Assembly: GCF_958298935.1 (NCBI RefSeq) | Contig: NC_084940.1 | Span: forward strand, 7,656,001 to 7,720,000 | DNA length: 64,000 nucleotides | Direction of reading: 5' to 3' | Source of the DNA: Phragmites australis | Taxonomy: Eukaryota > Streptophyta > Magnoliopsida > Poales > Poaceae | In this document: positions 12,197 to 23,544 of the stretch, piece by piece | Layout of the letters: each line of letters begins with the position of its first letter | Numbering within the stretch: the first letter of the stretch is position 1 | Notes under the pieces: generated by a model | Database searches by the model: none | What the model saw: the letters and a program-made list of their open reading frames with translations, nothing else | Told to the model about the DNA's origin: nothing | Made by a program: the position numbers and the translations under genes

Positions 12197-12660
12197 CTTG
12201 TGCTACTTATCTGTTGCAAGCAATACAGGAGTCAGGGGCGGACTTGGCGTGGAATCAGAGCCACGGATACTAATCCACCATGCAGCAAGGGAATCCGCTA
12301 GTAATTGATGAAGACAAAGCAAAATCTGAACTTGATTGCTCGCAGCAGCTGAAAACAAGCAAGCAAGTTAGGGTTCCTTACCGACCCCGATTCCGGATTG
12401 ATCTCCACTCCACGCAAATCCACTACGGGTGAAGGGAGGAGGAGGAGGACGGCGGCCACGAGTGAAGGAGAGTTCCCTAGAGGCGGCCTGGCGCGCTCCG
12501 GTGTTTGGGGGCGGGGGGGTTTCGAGGGCGCGGCCGCTGGCGGAGAAGAGGACGATGGTGTGAGGCTGTGAGAGATTGCTTTTGAGATCGATCGCTGGTG
12601 CCGTGCCTGCTTTCAGACGCGAGACCTGCATGGCTGCATGATCAGGAGTCAGGACACGTT
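12197..12660 (-). promoter_or_regulatory. 5'UTR and leader intron of gene 1
   Basis: A GC-rich, pyrimidine-rich first exon (above 12382, minus strand) ends in a donor read as 'cggggtcg|gtaaggaacccta'. A leader intron runs to an acceptor near 12216, just upstream of the ATG at 12196. Gene 2 has the same donor context ('ttg|gtaagaaacccta' at 32953), supporting an ancestral leader intron. The transcription start was not located. Confidence 0.55.
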
Positions 12661-12990
12661 TCAATCACGAGAAAGCAAAAGGGCAACAGAGGCGGGCTCG
12701 CGCCGAACGTCCGATGTCCGATCGGGGCCATCGGACGCTTGACCGACTCAGCTGATCCGGCGCCTCGCGACAAATACCCAGCTGCTCTTGCGGGAGCGGG
12801 ACGCGCCTGAGCTGAAGGAAAAGTGAAGTGCGGTCTGTACCTGGTTCGTCAAGGTGAAAAAGAGAAACGGCAAGCTTAAGCTGAAGAAAGTCATTAGGCT
12901 TACCGTAAACGTTGTATTTCTTTTTCTTCCCGTACAAAATGTTGGATATAACTCACTCCTTGTAAATTTTATCTTTTCTAATTCTGTTAC

Positions 12991-13030
12991 TTTTTTCTTT
13001 TCTTTTCTTTTCTTTTCTTTTCTTTTTTTT
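12991..13030 (+). repeat. TTTTC microsatellite
   Basis: About eight tandem copies of a TTTTC unit, ending in a T run, upstream of gene 1 and before the gypsy element. It is a simple-sequence repeat with no coding content. Confidence 0.9.
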
Positions 13031-13227
13031 GCATTGTGCATGTGTGTTATAGATATATCCTAGAAATGCAGTTAACCTATATCCTAAAAATGTAGTAAAC
13101 TTTGTCAATATCTTAATCTCGACTTTAATATCAAAACATCGCTAGCTTACTATCCATGGACGTAGCATTTTTGCTTGAAAGGTAATTATAATTGCCAAAA
13201 GTTTTCTTAAAAAAAGTATGTGAGATA

Positions 13228-13822
13228 TGTTGAATATCTAACTAAGGGTATATACGTATAAGGAGTTTACTATATATAGATAGGGTATACCACGTATACA
13301 TTCAACAATTTCGAATATTACGGAACCGAATCAGCGGTACCTGATACATTCGGAATAAATGAAGTGCATACTAGGAATATCTCGATTGGTTACTCAACTT
13401 GAGATGACTAGTATTCAGAACAGATCTATTTACTTGGATGTCAAGGAAGAGAACTCTCTATCGACTACGATTAAATAGGAGTCGATACATCATCCTATAT
13501 AAGGTGGGGACCTAGACCCCCTGAGGGTGGATTTCTTTTTCTGGAGCAACTCGAGGCAGGCACCAGAACCCTAGCATGGGAAGAACTCGACGACTTTAGC
13601 CTTAGGTTAGATTAGATCTGATCTACTCCGTGTAATAGGATAACCACCTTGCTTGTACTTGAGATTATCAATATAGGCAGCTACACCCGAACAGGACATA
13701 GGATTACTCCAACCAGGGGGCCCGAGCCTGTATACATCGTTTGTCTCGTCTCGTGATTAATCCCTGCTCTTGAAGGTACCAAGTCAATTTACAGATACAT
13801 TGTCAGGAACTAATCTTCGACA
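13228..13822 (+). repeat. Gypsy 5' LTR
   Basis: Starts 'tgttgaata' and ends 'tcttcgaca'; these termini are near-complementary. A TATA box lies in 'cctatataagg' at about 13495. The conserved U5 stretch reads 'gggcccgagcctgtataca', and a related form in reverse orientation occurs in the LTR at 57853-58360. Length is 595 bp. Confidence 0.7.
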
Positions 13823-13868
13823 GTTGTCACGCCAAGTAGGGGCCTTCTTTTGTTTTGCAGGATCAATC

Positions 13869-15299
13869 ATGTCTCGAGTTCACTTTCGCGTAGGATTCTC
13901 CGACACCGGCTTCTACGACCACTTTGAGTCAGCGGCGAACATCTTCGAGTCCCCTCTTGCTGGTTCGAAGATCATCTTCGGAACTATGGTTTTCCTTTGG
14001 GACAGTCACGGTGGACTGATCCACACCAGTACTCTCGAGTCTAGGCCATTGGACGCGTACCACGAGGTGGGGAATCTCAAGTGGGATCCCAAGGAGCCTA
14101 ACTTTCTCCAGTGCATAGACACCGATAGCGACAAAGGTGGCGACGACAACTCCAATAACAGCCAAAGCAGCCGAATAGATCGATTCATGTTCGTGGCTAG
14201 AGGAGATTATCCCCCATCTGTCGACCCAATGGTGGTAGATCCAAACACCGTGGTTAGCAATGGCACGGGAGCTCCCGAGGATCCAGCGGTGGCAGTCGCC
14301 ACCAACGGTACCAACACCGAGATACCACTAGAAACATCCGTGGCTGGAGCCTTGCATGCACCCGACATGACTCTCCACCGGTGGAGCCCAGGAGGTCAAG
14401 CGCCTCCTAATCTTTAGCAATGACTTCCGGTGGGTACGCCTCCGCATGAGGCAGCCCACGGCCTGAGGGATGAACTCCCTCCAAACGGTCGCCACGAGGC
14501 TTCGTCAGCTCGACCGCAACTGAGCCTCTGCGGTGATGTGTTCAGTACTCCGGATGCCAATGTACAGGGATCCCATTTGATTCTACGATCTCTTCCGGAG
14601 TTGGATCCAGCGAATCCCTTAACTCCTATGGTCAACCAGATTAAAGACCCTACTCAATGCAGCCCAGTTTTAGACTGCTCGAGCAAATAATCCTGGTAAT
14701 TCGGGGCACCCCAGTCGGCAAGGCACCGGTTCAAGGAGCCACGGACGCGTACATCCTCCAGTCATGGCATCGCAAACAGGAAGCTCGGGAGCTCGAGCTC
14801 GAGCATAGCCCAGCGGGCCAAACTGCAACTTCCCTATTCATAGGCACAGAAACCAGGAGGACCTAAGGAACTGCATCCCGCATAGTCGGCGCAATCTACG
14901 TATGCTGATAGACAACCGATGGGAAGAATGTCGTGACGACGATCGACGCTATTATACTGGGAGATCTCTAGGACGAGATGGTCGATGTGACTCCCCTGTT
15001 CAAAGCAACAGGCGTGATAGTCCTCCCCCACCTCCTCTTGAAGAGTTCGACGGAGGTTGCAAAGCTTTCGTACATGAACTTCGATCAATATGGTGGCCCA
15101 AGAAGTTTAAAGCAGGCCCGATCCAGAAGTATGACGGAAAGATTAATCCCAACGAGTGATTGCAGATTTATACCATTATCATTCGAGCAACTGGTGGTGA
15201 CAACCGAGTAATGGCCAATTACCTGTTAACCGCTCTTGATGGACCCGCAAGGTCCTGGTTGCTAAACTTGCTGCCCAACTTGATTCGCTCATGGGCAGA
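13869..15299 (+). pseudogene. Gypsy gag, N-terminal part
   Basis: A 183-aa open stretch starts with MSRVHFRVGF at 13869. This gag leader is followed by acidic and proline-rich sequence, then by broken frames with gag core motifs: 'FDGGCKAFVHELR' region near 15050, 'WWPKKFKAGPIQKYDG' near 15092 and 'NYLLTALDGPARSWLLNL' near 15215-15270. The frame stops exactly at the inserted LTR. The start was chosen as the first ATG after the leader. Confidence 0.7.
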
Positions 15300-16752
15300 T
15301 GTCGGTGTATCAGGAACCGGGGGTCCCTGAATCCCGAGGCCAGGCCAGCCATCCGCCACATGGCGCCATCTCGCGAGGTCTCTCCTGTAGGATGAGAAAA
15401 GCTCAAGTCCCGGGAGAAGGTGCTCGGGGCCACAGTCAGTGGTCCCTGAGCACCCCAGTTCCTCGATGATCCACGGAGTCTAAGTACTGGGAAGAAAGTG
15501 CTCGGGGAGGTGTCCGCTCACCCCCGACCACCCTAGTCCCCCGACGATCAAAAGAGCCAAGTTCCGGGAGAGAGTGCTCGGGGCTGCGTGCAGCAGCTCC
15601 CGAGCGCTCAGTTCCCCGAAGATCCATACAAGAGTGCTCGGGACAGAGTGCTCGGGGCTGCACGTGGCAGCCCCCGAGCACTCGGTTCCCCGAAGGTTCG
15701 TGCAAGAGTGCTCGGGAGAGAGTGCTCGGGGAGGCGAACAGTACCCCCGGGCAGCCGGTACCCCGAGGATAAGGATAGGCATTCTCGGGAGAGAGTGCTC
15801 GGGGACGAACAGTACCCCCGAGCACTCGGTGCCCCGACGACCCAGAAAGGCCCCCGAGGGGCCCGCCGATGAGGTGTCAATCAGTCAGAGGTCCGAGGCC
15901 GCATTTAATGAGCGTGCGTGGCCTGACACCTCCAACTGCTCCCGTCGCAGCGTCAGTTCCTGACATGTTTTTGCAGAGAGGCGTGGGGTTATTAATTGTA
16001 CGGGTCCCGTCCCGTGTCATCCGGTTTGTCTTGGGATAACATCGCGAGGATCAAGGCGTTTTGTCTGCCGCACTGCTGTGGCAAAGGAACAAGACAGGGT
16101 GGGCACACCGGGTTGCTCTGCGGCTGCCCGGTGGGCCCTCTCCACGGCGCCCGTTGCCCGGGCGTTTAGGGTGACAGGTGACCGGGCGTGCAACGCATTT
16201 TCCACTCCCGGTCACTTCACCCAGAAGAAATGATGACGCATTTTCCAGTCATGGCGTCTTGGAACTTGTGCCCCCTCCTTCCCGTTCGGGGCATGTCTCG
16301 GCCGACGGGTACTTAAAATAGCCGGCAACTCAGAAGCAAGACGAACTCTCTCGGAGAAGACCAACAACGGCGGAAGAACACCAACCACACAACGAATCAG
16401 ACCAACGAAGAGAGACACTGTGAACAAGGCTGAGCACAGTTCCAGCCGAAGAACAAGGAGCCTCAAGCTCTTAGTTAGGCCAACATCCTTGTAACCAGCA
16501 ACATCCTTGAGGGACTTCCTTAGGATAGTTATAGCATCCATACAGGAGTAGCGTATTACACACCGTGCGACCTGAACCTGTCTAAATTCCGGTGCATTTA
16601 CTTCTCCTTGCACTAGGTCGACACCCCCACCACCGGCCGTTGCATTCATTCCCATTTATTTCTCCGGCAAACTTATTCAGGATCATCCCCCCGTCCGAAT
16701 CTCTAAAAAGGGGTCTCTCGGGATCCCTGCAACAGGAGTTAATCCTCCGACA
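15300..16752 (+). mobile_element. Solo LTR (gypsy), TSD GCAGA
   Basis: A 1453-bp sequence begins 'tgtcggtgta' and ends 'cctccgaca' (TG...CA, near-inverted termini). It is flanked by direct repeats gcaga at 15295-15299 and 16753-16757. Removing it rejoins gag of the host element. There is no internal retrotransposon domain, so it is a solo LTR left by LTR-LTR recombination. The right ~470 bp matches the LTR at 1-472. Confidence 0.92.
15415..15850 (+). repeat. Tandem GC-rich hairpin repeats in LTR U3
   Basis: About five to six degenerate units of roughly 75-95 bp each pair 'gagtgctcgggg' with 'ccccgagcactcgg', giving strong hairpin potential. The 'ccccga' edges recur at nearly regular spacing. 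These units lie in the U3 part of the solo LTR, where enhancer-like arrays are common. Long ORFs across it on both strands are produced by the repeat itself. Confidence 0.75.
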
Positions 16753-17580
16753 GCAGAGCTTAAGGCTCAGTTCATAGCCAACTTCTAGGGCACATTCGAG
16801 CGTCCGGGAACGGAAAACAACCTTCGCCAGTTGCACCAAGGCGACGATGAGTCCCTTCGAGATTTTATTCGCTGGTTCAACGACAGGCATAACACGATCC
16901 CAGACATCTTTGATGAATCAGTCATCATCGCCTTCAAGCGAGGCGTCCAAGTCATGGATCTGCTTGGGAAGCTGGCTACTTGAAGGATCCACACGGTAAA
17001 AGAGCTTTTTGAGTTGGCCAACAAATGTGCAAAGCAGATGGAAGCCCAGGTGCATGTTAAGAACCCGCAATCTGGTTAGGACAAACCCGAGTCCTCGAAA
17101 AGCGGAGGAAAGAAGAACAAAACGGGTGACAAGCGTAAGGGTCCAGATATGACCATAACTGCAATCGACAAGAGCAAGTCACACAACACTGGAGATAACA
17201 AAGACCTTAGTCGAGGTGGCGGAAAGTGGTGCCCTATCCATCAAACCAACCAGCACAACTTCGGCGAGTGCTACGTCTTCAAGAAGAAACTTGATGAAAA
17301 GATCAAGACCAATGCTGAGAGTAACAGCAAGCAGGCTAAGCCAAATGCTGATGGTGACGAGCTCGAATTCCACGAGGCTAACCAAAGCTTGGCACACATT
17401 TTCGGAGGATCCGCTACGTACGAATCCAAGAGGCAATACAAGATGGTTGAACGAGAAGTTAACCTGGCCCTGACAGGGCCTACTCGGTATCTCAAGTGGT
17501 CGGAGGTGCTGGCCATTTTTGATCAAATTGACCATCCAGCCGTGGTACCACACCCTGGTCGATACCCGATTGTGGTCTAG
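16753..17580 (+). pseudogene. Gypsy gag, C-terminal part
   Basis: Continues the gag core after the solo LTR: 'AELKAQFIANF', 'LRQLHQGDDESLRDFIRWF', 'IPDIFDESVIIAFKRGV' and 'FELANKCAKQMEAQ'. A lysine-rich linker and a degenerate knuckle region follow ('WCPIHQTNQHNFGECYVF', about 17227-17280). It ends near the gag-protease junction. Two stops (near 16787 and 16981) interrupt it. Confidence 0.8.
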
Positions 17581-20500
17581 CCGACTATCCTCAACATCAA
17601 GGTTTTCCGAACCTTAGTCGATGGGGGTAGTTCACTCAACCTTATCTTCACCAAGACCTTAGACAAGATGGGGATCCCAAGGTTGGAGCTCAAGTCAGGA
17701 GTCGAGTCTTTTCATGCCATAACTCCAAATCATCGACCATGCCCCTTCGCCAGATCGAGCTGCCGGTTACGTTTGGTGCACCCGACAACTTCCGCATATA
17801 GAAGTTAACCTTCGATGTCGCAGACTTTGAGACGACGTACAATGTGATCCTTGGGCGCCCCATGCTGGGAAAGTTCATGATAGTGGTGCATTACGCATAC
17901 CAAACGCTCAAGATCCCGGGACCCAACAGGGTCATAACGGTGAAGGGAGATCAACGTGCCGCAGTCAAATGCGACAAGCAGAACTTGGATATGCTCGAAC
18001 ACTTCAATCGAGTGGCTACCACTTCCAAGGATGCAGATTCCAAGCGTCAAAAGCATCAAGCCATCATTGAAGTCAAGAATTCCAGGCTTTTAAGTCTCGC
18101 TGGCATTTCTGAATCCAACGACATTGATAAGGGCAAGACCAACAATGGCGCCAGTGACAAAAAGACTAGTGGTTGCGTCAAGGCGGTGCCCCTCAACCAG
18201 TCTGAACCAAACAAGACAGTTAAGGTTAGGGCTAACCTCGACCCCAAATAGGAACTCGAAATCACCGCTTTCCTCCGGGCAAACCAAGACGTGTTTGCAT
18301 AGCAACCGTCTAATATGCCTGGAGTCTCTAGGAAGGTGATTGAGCATAAACTTGCTGTTAAACCTGATGTCAAACTTGTGGTGCAGAAGCAGCGAAGATT
18401 TGTGAAGGATAGGGAGCAAGCCATCTAGGAGGAGGTCGACAAGCTCCTAAAGGTGGGCTTTATTCGAGAAGTTCGTCATCCTACGTGGCTCACAAATCCC
18501 GTTCTCGTCAAGAAAGCCAATGACAGATGGAGAATGTGCATCGATTTTATCCCAAGGATCCTTTTCTCTCTTCCACATATCGACTAGATTATCAACTCCA
18601 GGGTGGGTTGTGCGTTACTGTGTTTTCTAGATGCCTATTTAGGGTATCACCAAATTATCATGGGAATAGAGGATAAGGAGAAAACTACTTTTACTATTCT
18701 TTTTGGTGTATTTTACTATGTAAAGATGCCTTTCGGTTTAAAGAATGCTGGTGCTACTTATCAACGGTGTATTAAAATTGTTTACAATCCTAAATTGGGC
18801 ATAGTGTAGAAGCGTATGTCGATGATATTGTAGTTAAGTCAAGAACCAGAGATGCATTAGTGAACGATCTCAAGGAGACGTTCGACAACCTCAGAAAGTA
18901 TCGCATGATACTTAACCCAGAGAAGTGCACGTTGGCATTCCGTCCGGCAAGCTTCTCAGCTTCCTGGTGTCAAGTCGAGGCATTGAGGCCAATCCGCTCA
19001 AAATCGAGGCTCTCGACCAAATGCGGTCACCTTGAACACTAAAAGAAGTTAAAAAACTAACGGGATGCATTGCAACTCTTAGTCGATTCATTTCTAGGAT
19101 GAGCTAGCGAGGGATGCCTTTCTTCAAGTTGCTGAAGAAAGACGACCGATTCGAGTGGACAGAAGAAGTGGAGCAAGCCTTCCAGGACTTAAAAAGGTAT
19201 TTATCGTCTCTGTTAATTCTTACACCATCTAATGAAAAAGATGAGCTCTTTTTATATATTACAGCTACCCCACAAGTTGTAAGCATGGTACTGACGTCGA
19301 ACTGAAATGCCCTGAGAAAAAGACCAAGGTCCAGAAACCTATTTACTACGTGAGCGAGGTTCTACATGATTGTAAGCTATGATACCACAAGTGCAAAAGT
19401 TGCTATATGTCGTTTTGATGTCTTCCCGGAAGCTACGACATTACTTCCAAGTGCACAAGATTATCATCGTGATGACGTATCCATTGAATGACGTAATAAG
19501 CAATCGGGAAGCTACCGGACGAATCACTCAATGGGCGGTCTAACTCAATGAGTTTGATGTAAACTACACACCACGCATAAGCGTGAAGTTAGGAGTATTA
19601 GCGGACTTCATCGCCGAGTGGACAAGCGTTGAAGAAACAAGGCCAAATATGGTCGAAGACCACTGGACACTCTTCTTCGATGGATCGCTCACGTTTCAGG
19701 GCTCGGGGGCTGGCATTATGCTCAAATCTCCGACGGGCGACGAACTCAAGTACGTTGCTCATTTAGATTTTAAAGCTTCCAACAATGTTGCAGAATACGA
19801 AAGACTAGTGAACGGGCTCCGCATAGCTGCATTGCTTGGAATCAGGCGACTTCTTGTGAAAGGGGCCTCACAGCTAGTCGTAAACAAGGTCTAAAAGGAG
19901 TACTAGTGTTCGGACGACAACATGGCGGCTTACTTACTCGAGGTGCGAAAGCTCAAGCAAAAGTTCGAAGGGCTAGAAGTAACGCACATTAGAAGGAGTG
20001 AAAACTCTGATGCGGATAAATTTGCTAGACTTGCTTCTTCTTAAGCCCCGGTGCCCATAGGAGTCTTCATTGAGAAACTCCTTGAACCATCTGTCCTGAC
20101 AGTTCGACGAACGGATGCTGCATAACCCGACCAGCAGTCTAGTTAAGTTAGTGAGGTAGAACCCGCAGACACGGATGCTACACTACTCGAACGCGACCTG
20201 ACTTGGATGACTCCGTACCAAGCCTATCTCGAAGGTCAAGCCATCCCTGATGATGATGTGTCTGTAGATAAAGTTGCTTGTAAGTTCAAGCTTTATGCTT
20301 TGGTAAACGACAAGCTCTACTGAAAAGGGAGTAACATAATCTTGATGAAGTGCATCACTCAGGAACAGGGCAACAAAATATTGCTCGATATCCATGGAGG
20401 CACATGTGGTAATCATGCGTCTTACTACACCTTGGTCAGAAAAGCTTTCCGCCAAGGATTCTATTGGCCGACTGTCCTTCATGATGCTTCTGAGCTGGTC

Positions 20501-21440
20501 AAAAAGTGCGAGAGCTGCCAATTTTTTGGAAGGCATACCACTAGACCAGCCCAAGCTCTGCAAATAATTCCTCTTTCTTGGCCTTTCTCCCTCTAGGGCT
20601 TGGATATCTTGGGACCGTTCCCAAGGGCCCAAGGTGGTTACAAGTTCCTATTCGTGGCAATCGACATGTTCACCAAGTGGATAGAGGTTGAACCCGTAGG
20701 AAAAATAACCGCTGAAGCGGCCAAGATATTCATGAGGAGCATAATTACTCGATTTGGTATTCCGCATCGGATAATTACAGATAACGTTAGCCAATTCATA
20801 AGCGGGACTTTTACTGCGTTTGTGAAGAATTTGGTATCAAAACCTGTTTCGCCTCAGTAGCTCACCCACAAAGTAATGGTCAAGTTGAGTGTGCTAATGG
20901 TATAGTCTTGTAGGGTATCAAAACTCGGGTCTTCGACAGACTAAAAGTTTATTTGAAACGCTAGGTGAAAGAGCTTCCCTCGATATTATGGGATGTTTGT
21001 ACTTTGATCAATAGGGCCACTGATGAAACTCTGTTCTTCTTAGTCTATGGGGCAGAAGCAGCGCTCCCGACTGAATTACAGTTCGAATCACCTCGAGTAG
21101 AAAGTTACTCAGAAGAAGGGCAAGAGCAATTATGAGCGGATGATATAAATTTACTCGAAGATATCGAGATCGAGCATCTATTCGAGCAGCCAAGTATCAA
21201 CAAGTGTTGCGTAGATATCATAGCCAGAAAATCTAGTTCAAGAAACTCGCTGCTGGCGATCTTATCCTACAAAAGGTGCAAAAACAGGCTCAACACTATA
21301 AGTTATCACCTAAGTGGGAAGGACCCTACATGGTAGTCGGAGTCACTCGACCTGGATCCGTGCAACTATCTACTCCAAACGGCGAAATACTCAAACACTT
21401 ATGGAACATTGATCAGCTCCGAAAGTTCCATTCATAGAAA
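17581..21440 (+). pseudogene. Gypsy pol (PR-RT-RH-aRH-INT)
   Basis: Protease: 'TLVDGGSSLNLIF' at about 17615. Reverse transcriptase: 'FLDAYLGYHQIIMG' and 'MPFGLKNAGATYQRC' (18625-18765), with catalytic YVDD at 18815-18826. Archaeal-type RNase H: 'LFFDGSLTFQGSGAGIML' and 'ASNNVAEYE' (19670-19805). Integrase: zinc finger 'HGGTCGNH...CESC' (20395-20520), first Asp in 'AIDMFTKW', second in 'TDNVSQF' (usually TDNGSQF) and Glu in 'NGQVECANG'. The C-terminal 'SPKWEGPYMVVGV' and 'LWNIDQLRKFH' run to about 21437. At least a dozen stops and several frameshifts disable it. Confidence 0.88.
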
Positions 21441-21674
21441 AGGTAAGTCACAGGTAGGTCGATTATATTAGCTACTTGATTACATTTTTTTTCTTCTAAC
21501 CCGTGTGGCTAGTGCAAAGTTGACGGAAAGGGTTCGCTTAGCCCTTGCAAATAGTGAAGATCGACCACCTCCAAGAGTTCAGAAGCATGTAGACCCATAT
21601 CTACCTTCAACAGAGTCAAGGAACCTTCTATACTCCTCCCTAGGATGGCAGATGATGGCCCCAGGAATCGGCTG

Positions 21675-21926
21675 TCAGCCAGCATAAGTACCAGGAAAAG
21701 CGGTCGAAGCGAAGACCCTGCTGGAGCTGCTGGTCGACGCCGATGATGCCGAGTGATCTATTGCATGGGGCGGAGGTGATCTGGCAGTTGTTGGCAGAGA
21801 TGACGACCGCACTCTTTTCCCCGCCAAAGATTTTGGGACTTCAACGCCAAACACCTCGTCGGCGGCATGGTCGATGATCTTGTTGAGATCATCACCATCT
21901 GTGTTCTCCTCTTGTTCATCATGCAA
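21675..21926 (-). other. Short antisense ORF downstream of gypsy pol
   Basis: An 83-codon minus-strand frame begins MHDEQEENTDGDDLNK and turns Ser/Ala-rich. Tat-lineage elements often carry an antisense ORF between integrase and 3' LTR, and the position and strand fit. No domain is recognised, and the frame could be chance. Confidence 0.3.
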
Positions 21927-21930
21927 CTCA

Positions 21931-22733
21931 AGTCACGTTTGATCATATATTTTTTTTGGATAACTATTGCATGGAGCTAATTAACTATCTATGTCATGTG
22001 ACTATCTAACTAATATATCTTGATGGATTATTGTTTTCCTAAAGTTGATATTCTAGGTTAGTCGGTTGCAACATTGCCACATAGCAATATCACAATTAAT
22101 CTTTTGTATAACTATATTCTCCCAATGAACACTCTTTAGAAATATCAAACTCTAGATATTTCTTACACAAATTCTTGCAATATTGCGGATATTCTAAGTT
22201 AAGCATGCGCTGCTTTTTAAGTTTTTTGTTTAAGTCTAAAAAATATGTGGCATATTAAATTTCATTGTTATACACGATTCTAGAAAATAAGGTAAATCTG
22301 TTGAGCACTAAAAAATAATTGACTTACAATAGAAATAGTGCTGATAGCTTTTATGTTTTGTAACATAGCTATCAACACTATGGCTCAGTATAACTCCCAG
22401 CCTCACAAAGTCAAGGCTTGAATCGGCTCACAATCTGTCTTCGAGCCTCACCTGAGAAATTTAGAATTTTGTCACTCTAAAAAGTAGACTTCGCACTTTT
22501 GCCACTTCGAAAATTAGTTCATAGAATTACTATTCAAAATATTGTCTCTCTGATTTCCTTGCCATTATGCAATTTTAATTTGATTTTATTTTCTTTTATC
22601 ATCTCAACCCTCTTGAGAGTACTATTTTACCCTTTAAGGTCGAACCAACTGGCTAGACCAAGCATCCGAGGGGTGCTGGAGTCCGCCTGGGCAGACAAAA
22701 AATGGAGGTAGCTCCCCTCCTGCCAGCTAGGGC
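21931..22733. other. AT-rich intergenic DNA, nothing recognised
   Basis: AT-rich sequence between the broken gypsy end and the MULE insertion. No exon with conserved motifs, LTR end or clear repeat was seen. Confidence 0.5.
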
Positions 22734-22742
22734 TTCTTTCCA

Positions 22743-22975
22743 GAGTTTTTTTTTTTTTTTATTTTTTTTCGAGTTTAAATTTAAATAAATAGATTCCCGG
22801 TGAAAAGATTTGCAAAAGTAGGCGCACACCGCCCTCTCAGAGGGCGGGTACGGGTGCTAACCGTCCCTTGAGAGGGCGGTAGGCCTTCCCGCCCGGTGCC
22901 CACAGCCTACCGCCCCCTCAGAGGACGGGTAGAGGTCCTTACTGCCCTCTAAGGGGGCAGTAAGGGCTCCTCCCG
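22743..22975 (+). repeat. MULE left TIR with four GC palindromes
   Basis: Starts 'gagttttttt', then 'cgagtttaaatttaaataaa' and 'tagattcccgg'. Four ~19-bp near-palindromes of the form CCGCCCTCTCAGAGGGCGG follow at 22829, 22861, 22910 and 22942. The right TIR repeats the plan in inverse order. Confidence 0.9.
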
Positions 22976-23544
22976 CCGGCCGCCCCGCGCGCGGCCCCCT
23001 GCGCCCTGAGTCTATAAAAACCCCGAAAATTGGAGAAAAAACCATAAAATTAAGAAAAAAAGAAAAGTTGAGAAGAGAGAGGAGAAGAGAGGAGAGGAGA
23101 GGGGAGGAAGAGAGATCGGCGAAGCCCTGCTGCATTTGGGCTGCGGATTTGGAAAAAAAATTCAGGTCAATCTTTTTATCCTTTTTATTGTTGTTAATTA
23201 GTGCAGTAGTAGTATATGACATAGATTTTAGATATTTAGATCTAGGGTTTAGAAAATTGTAAAATTTAGTTAGAAAATTGCACGATAATAGTTGAATATA
23301 GAATATTATTTTTAGTATATTATTTTCAATTTGTTACCTGTAGTATATTATTTGTAGTATATTATTTTCAGTATGTTGTTTGTAGTATATAGTTTATAGT
23401 ATATTACTTGTACATGCGGACGTATGAGTCAACAGTAGATGATAATTTACGAACCTAGGGTAGCATTTAAAAACTATTTTATCCGATAATCAGAAATATA
23501 GTTTGTTGTCTTAACATGTGTTATGTTTGCGGGTGTTTCCAGGA

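Larger units (their letters stand above)
13228..21930 (+). mobile_element. Decayed Ty3/gypsy element, Tat/RIRE2-like, lacking its 3' LTR
   Basis: In order it holds a 5' LTR (13228-13822), a degenerate post-LTR box ('gttgtcacgccaagtagggg'), gag, protease, RT, RNase H, an archaeal-type second RNase H, integrase and a short antisense ORF. An extra RNase H and antisense ORF are known traits of the Tat/RIRE2/Grande group. A solo LTR of another family splits gag at 15300-16752. Many stops, mostly TAG and TGA as expected from C-to-T decay, break pol. No second copy of the LTR follows, so the 3' end is lost at about 21930. Confidence 0.85.

Noticed and set aside
15436..15963. ORFs of 90-129 codons on both strands
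   Set aside because: They are produced by the tandem hairpin repeats in the solo LTR.
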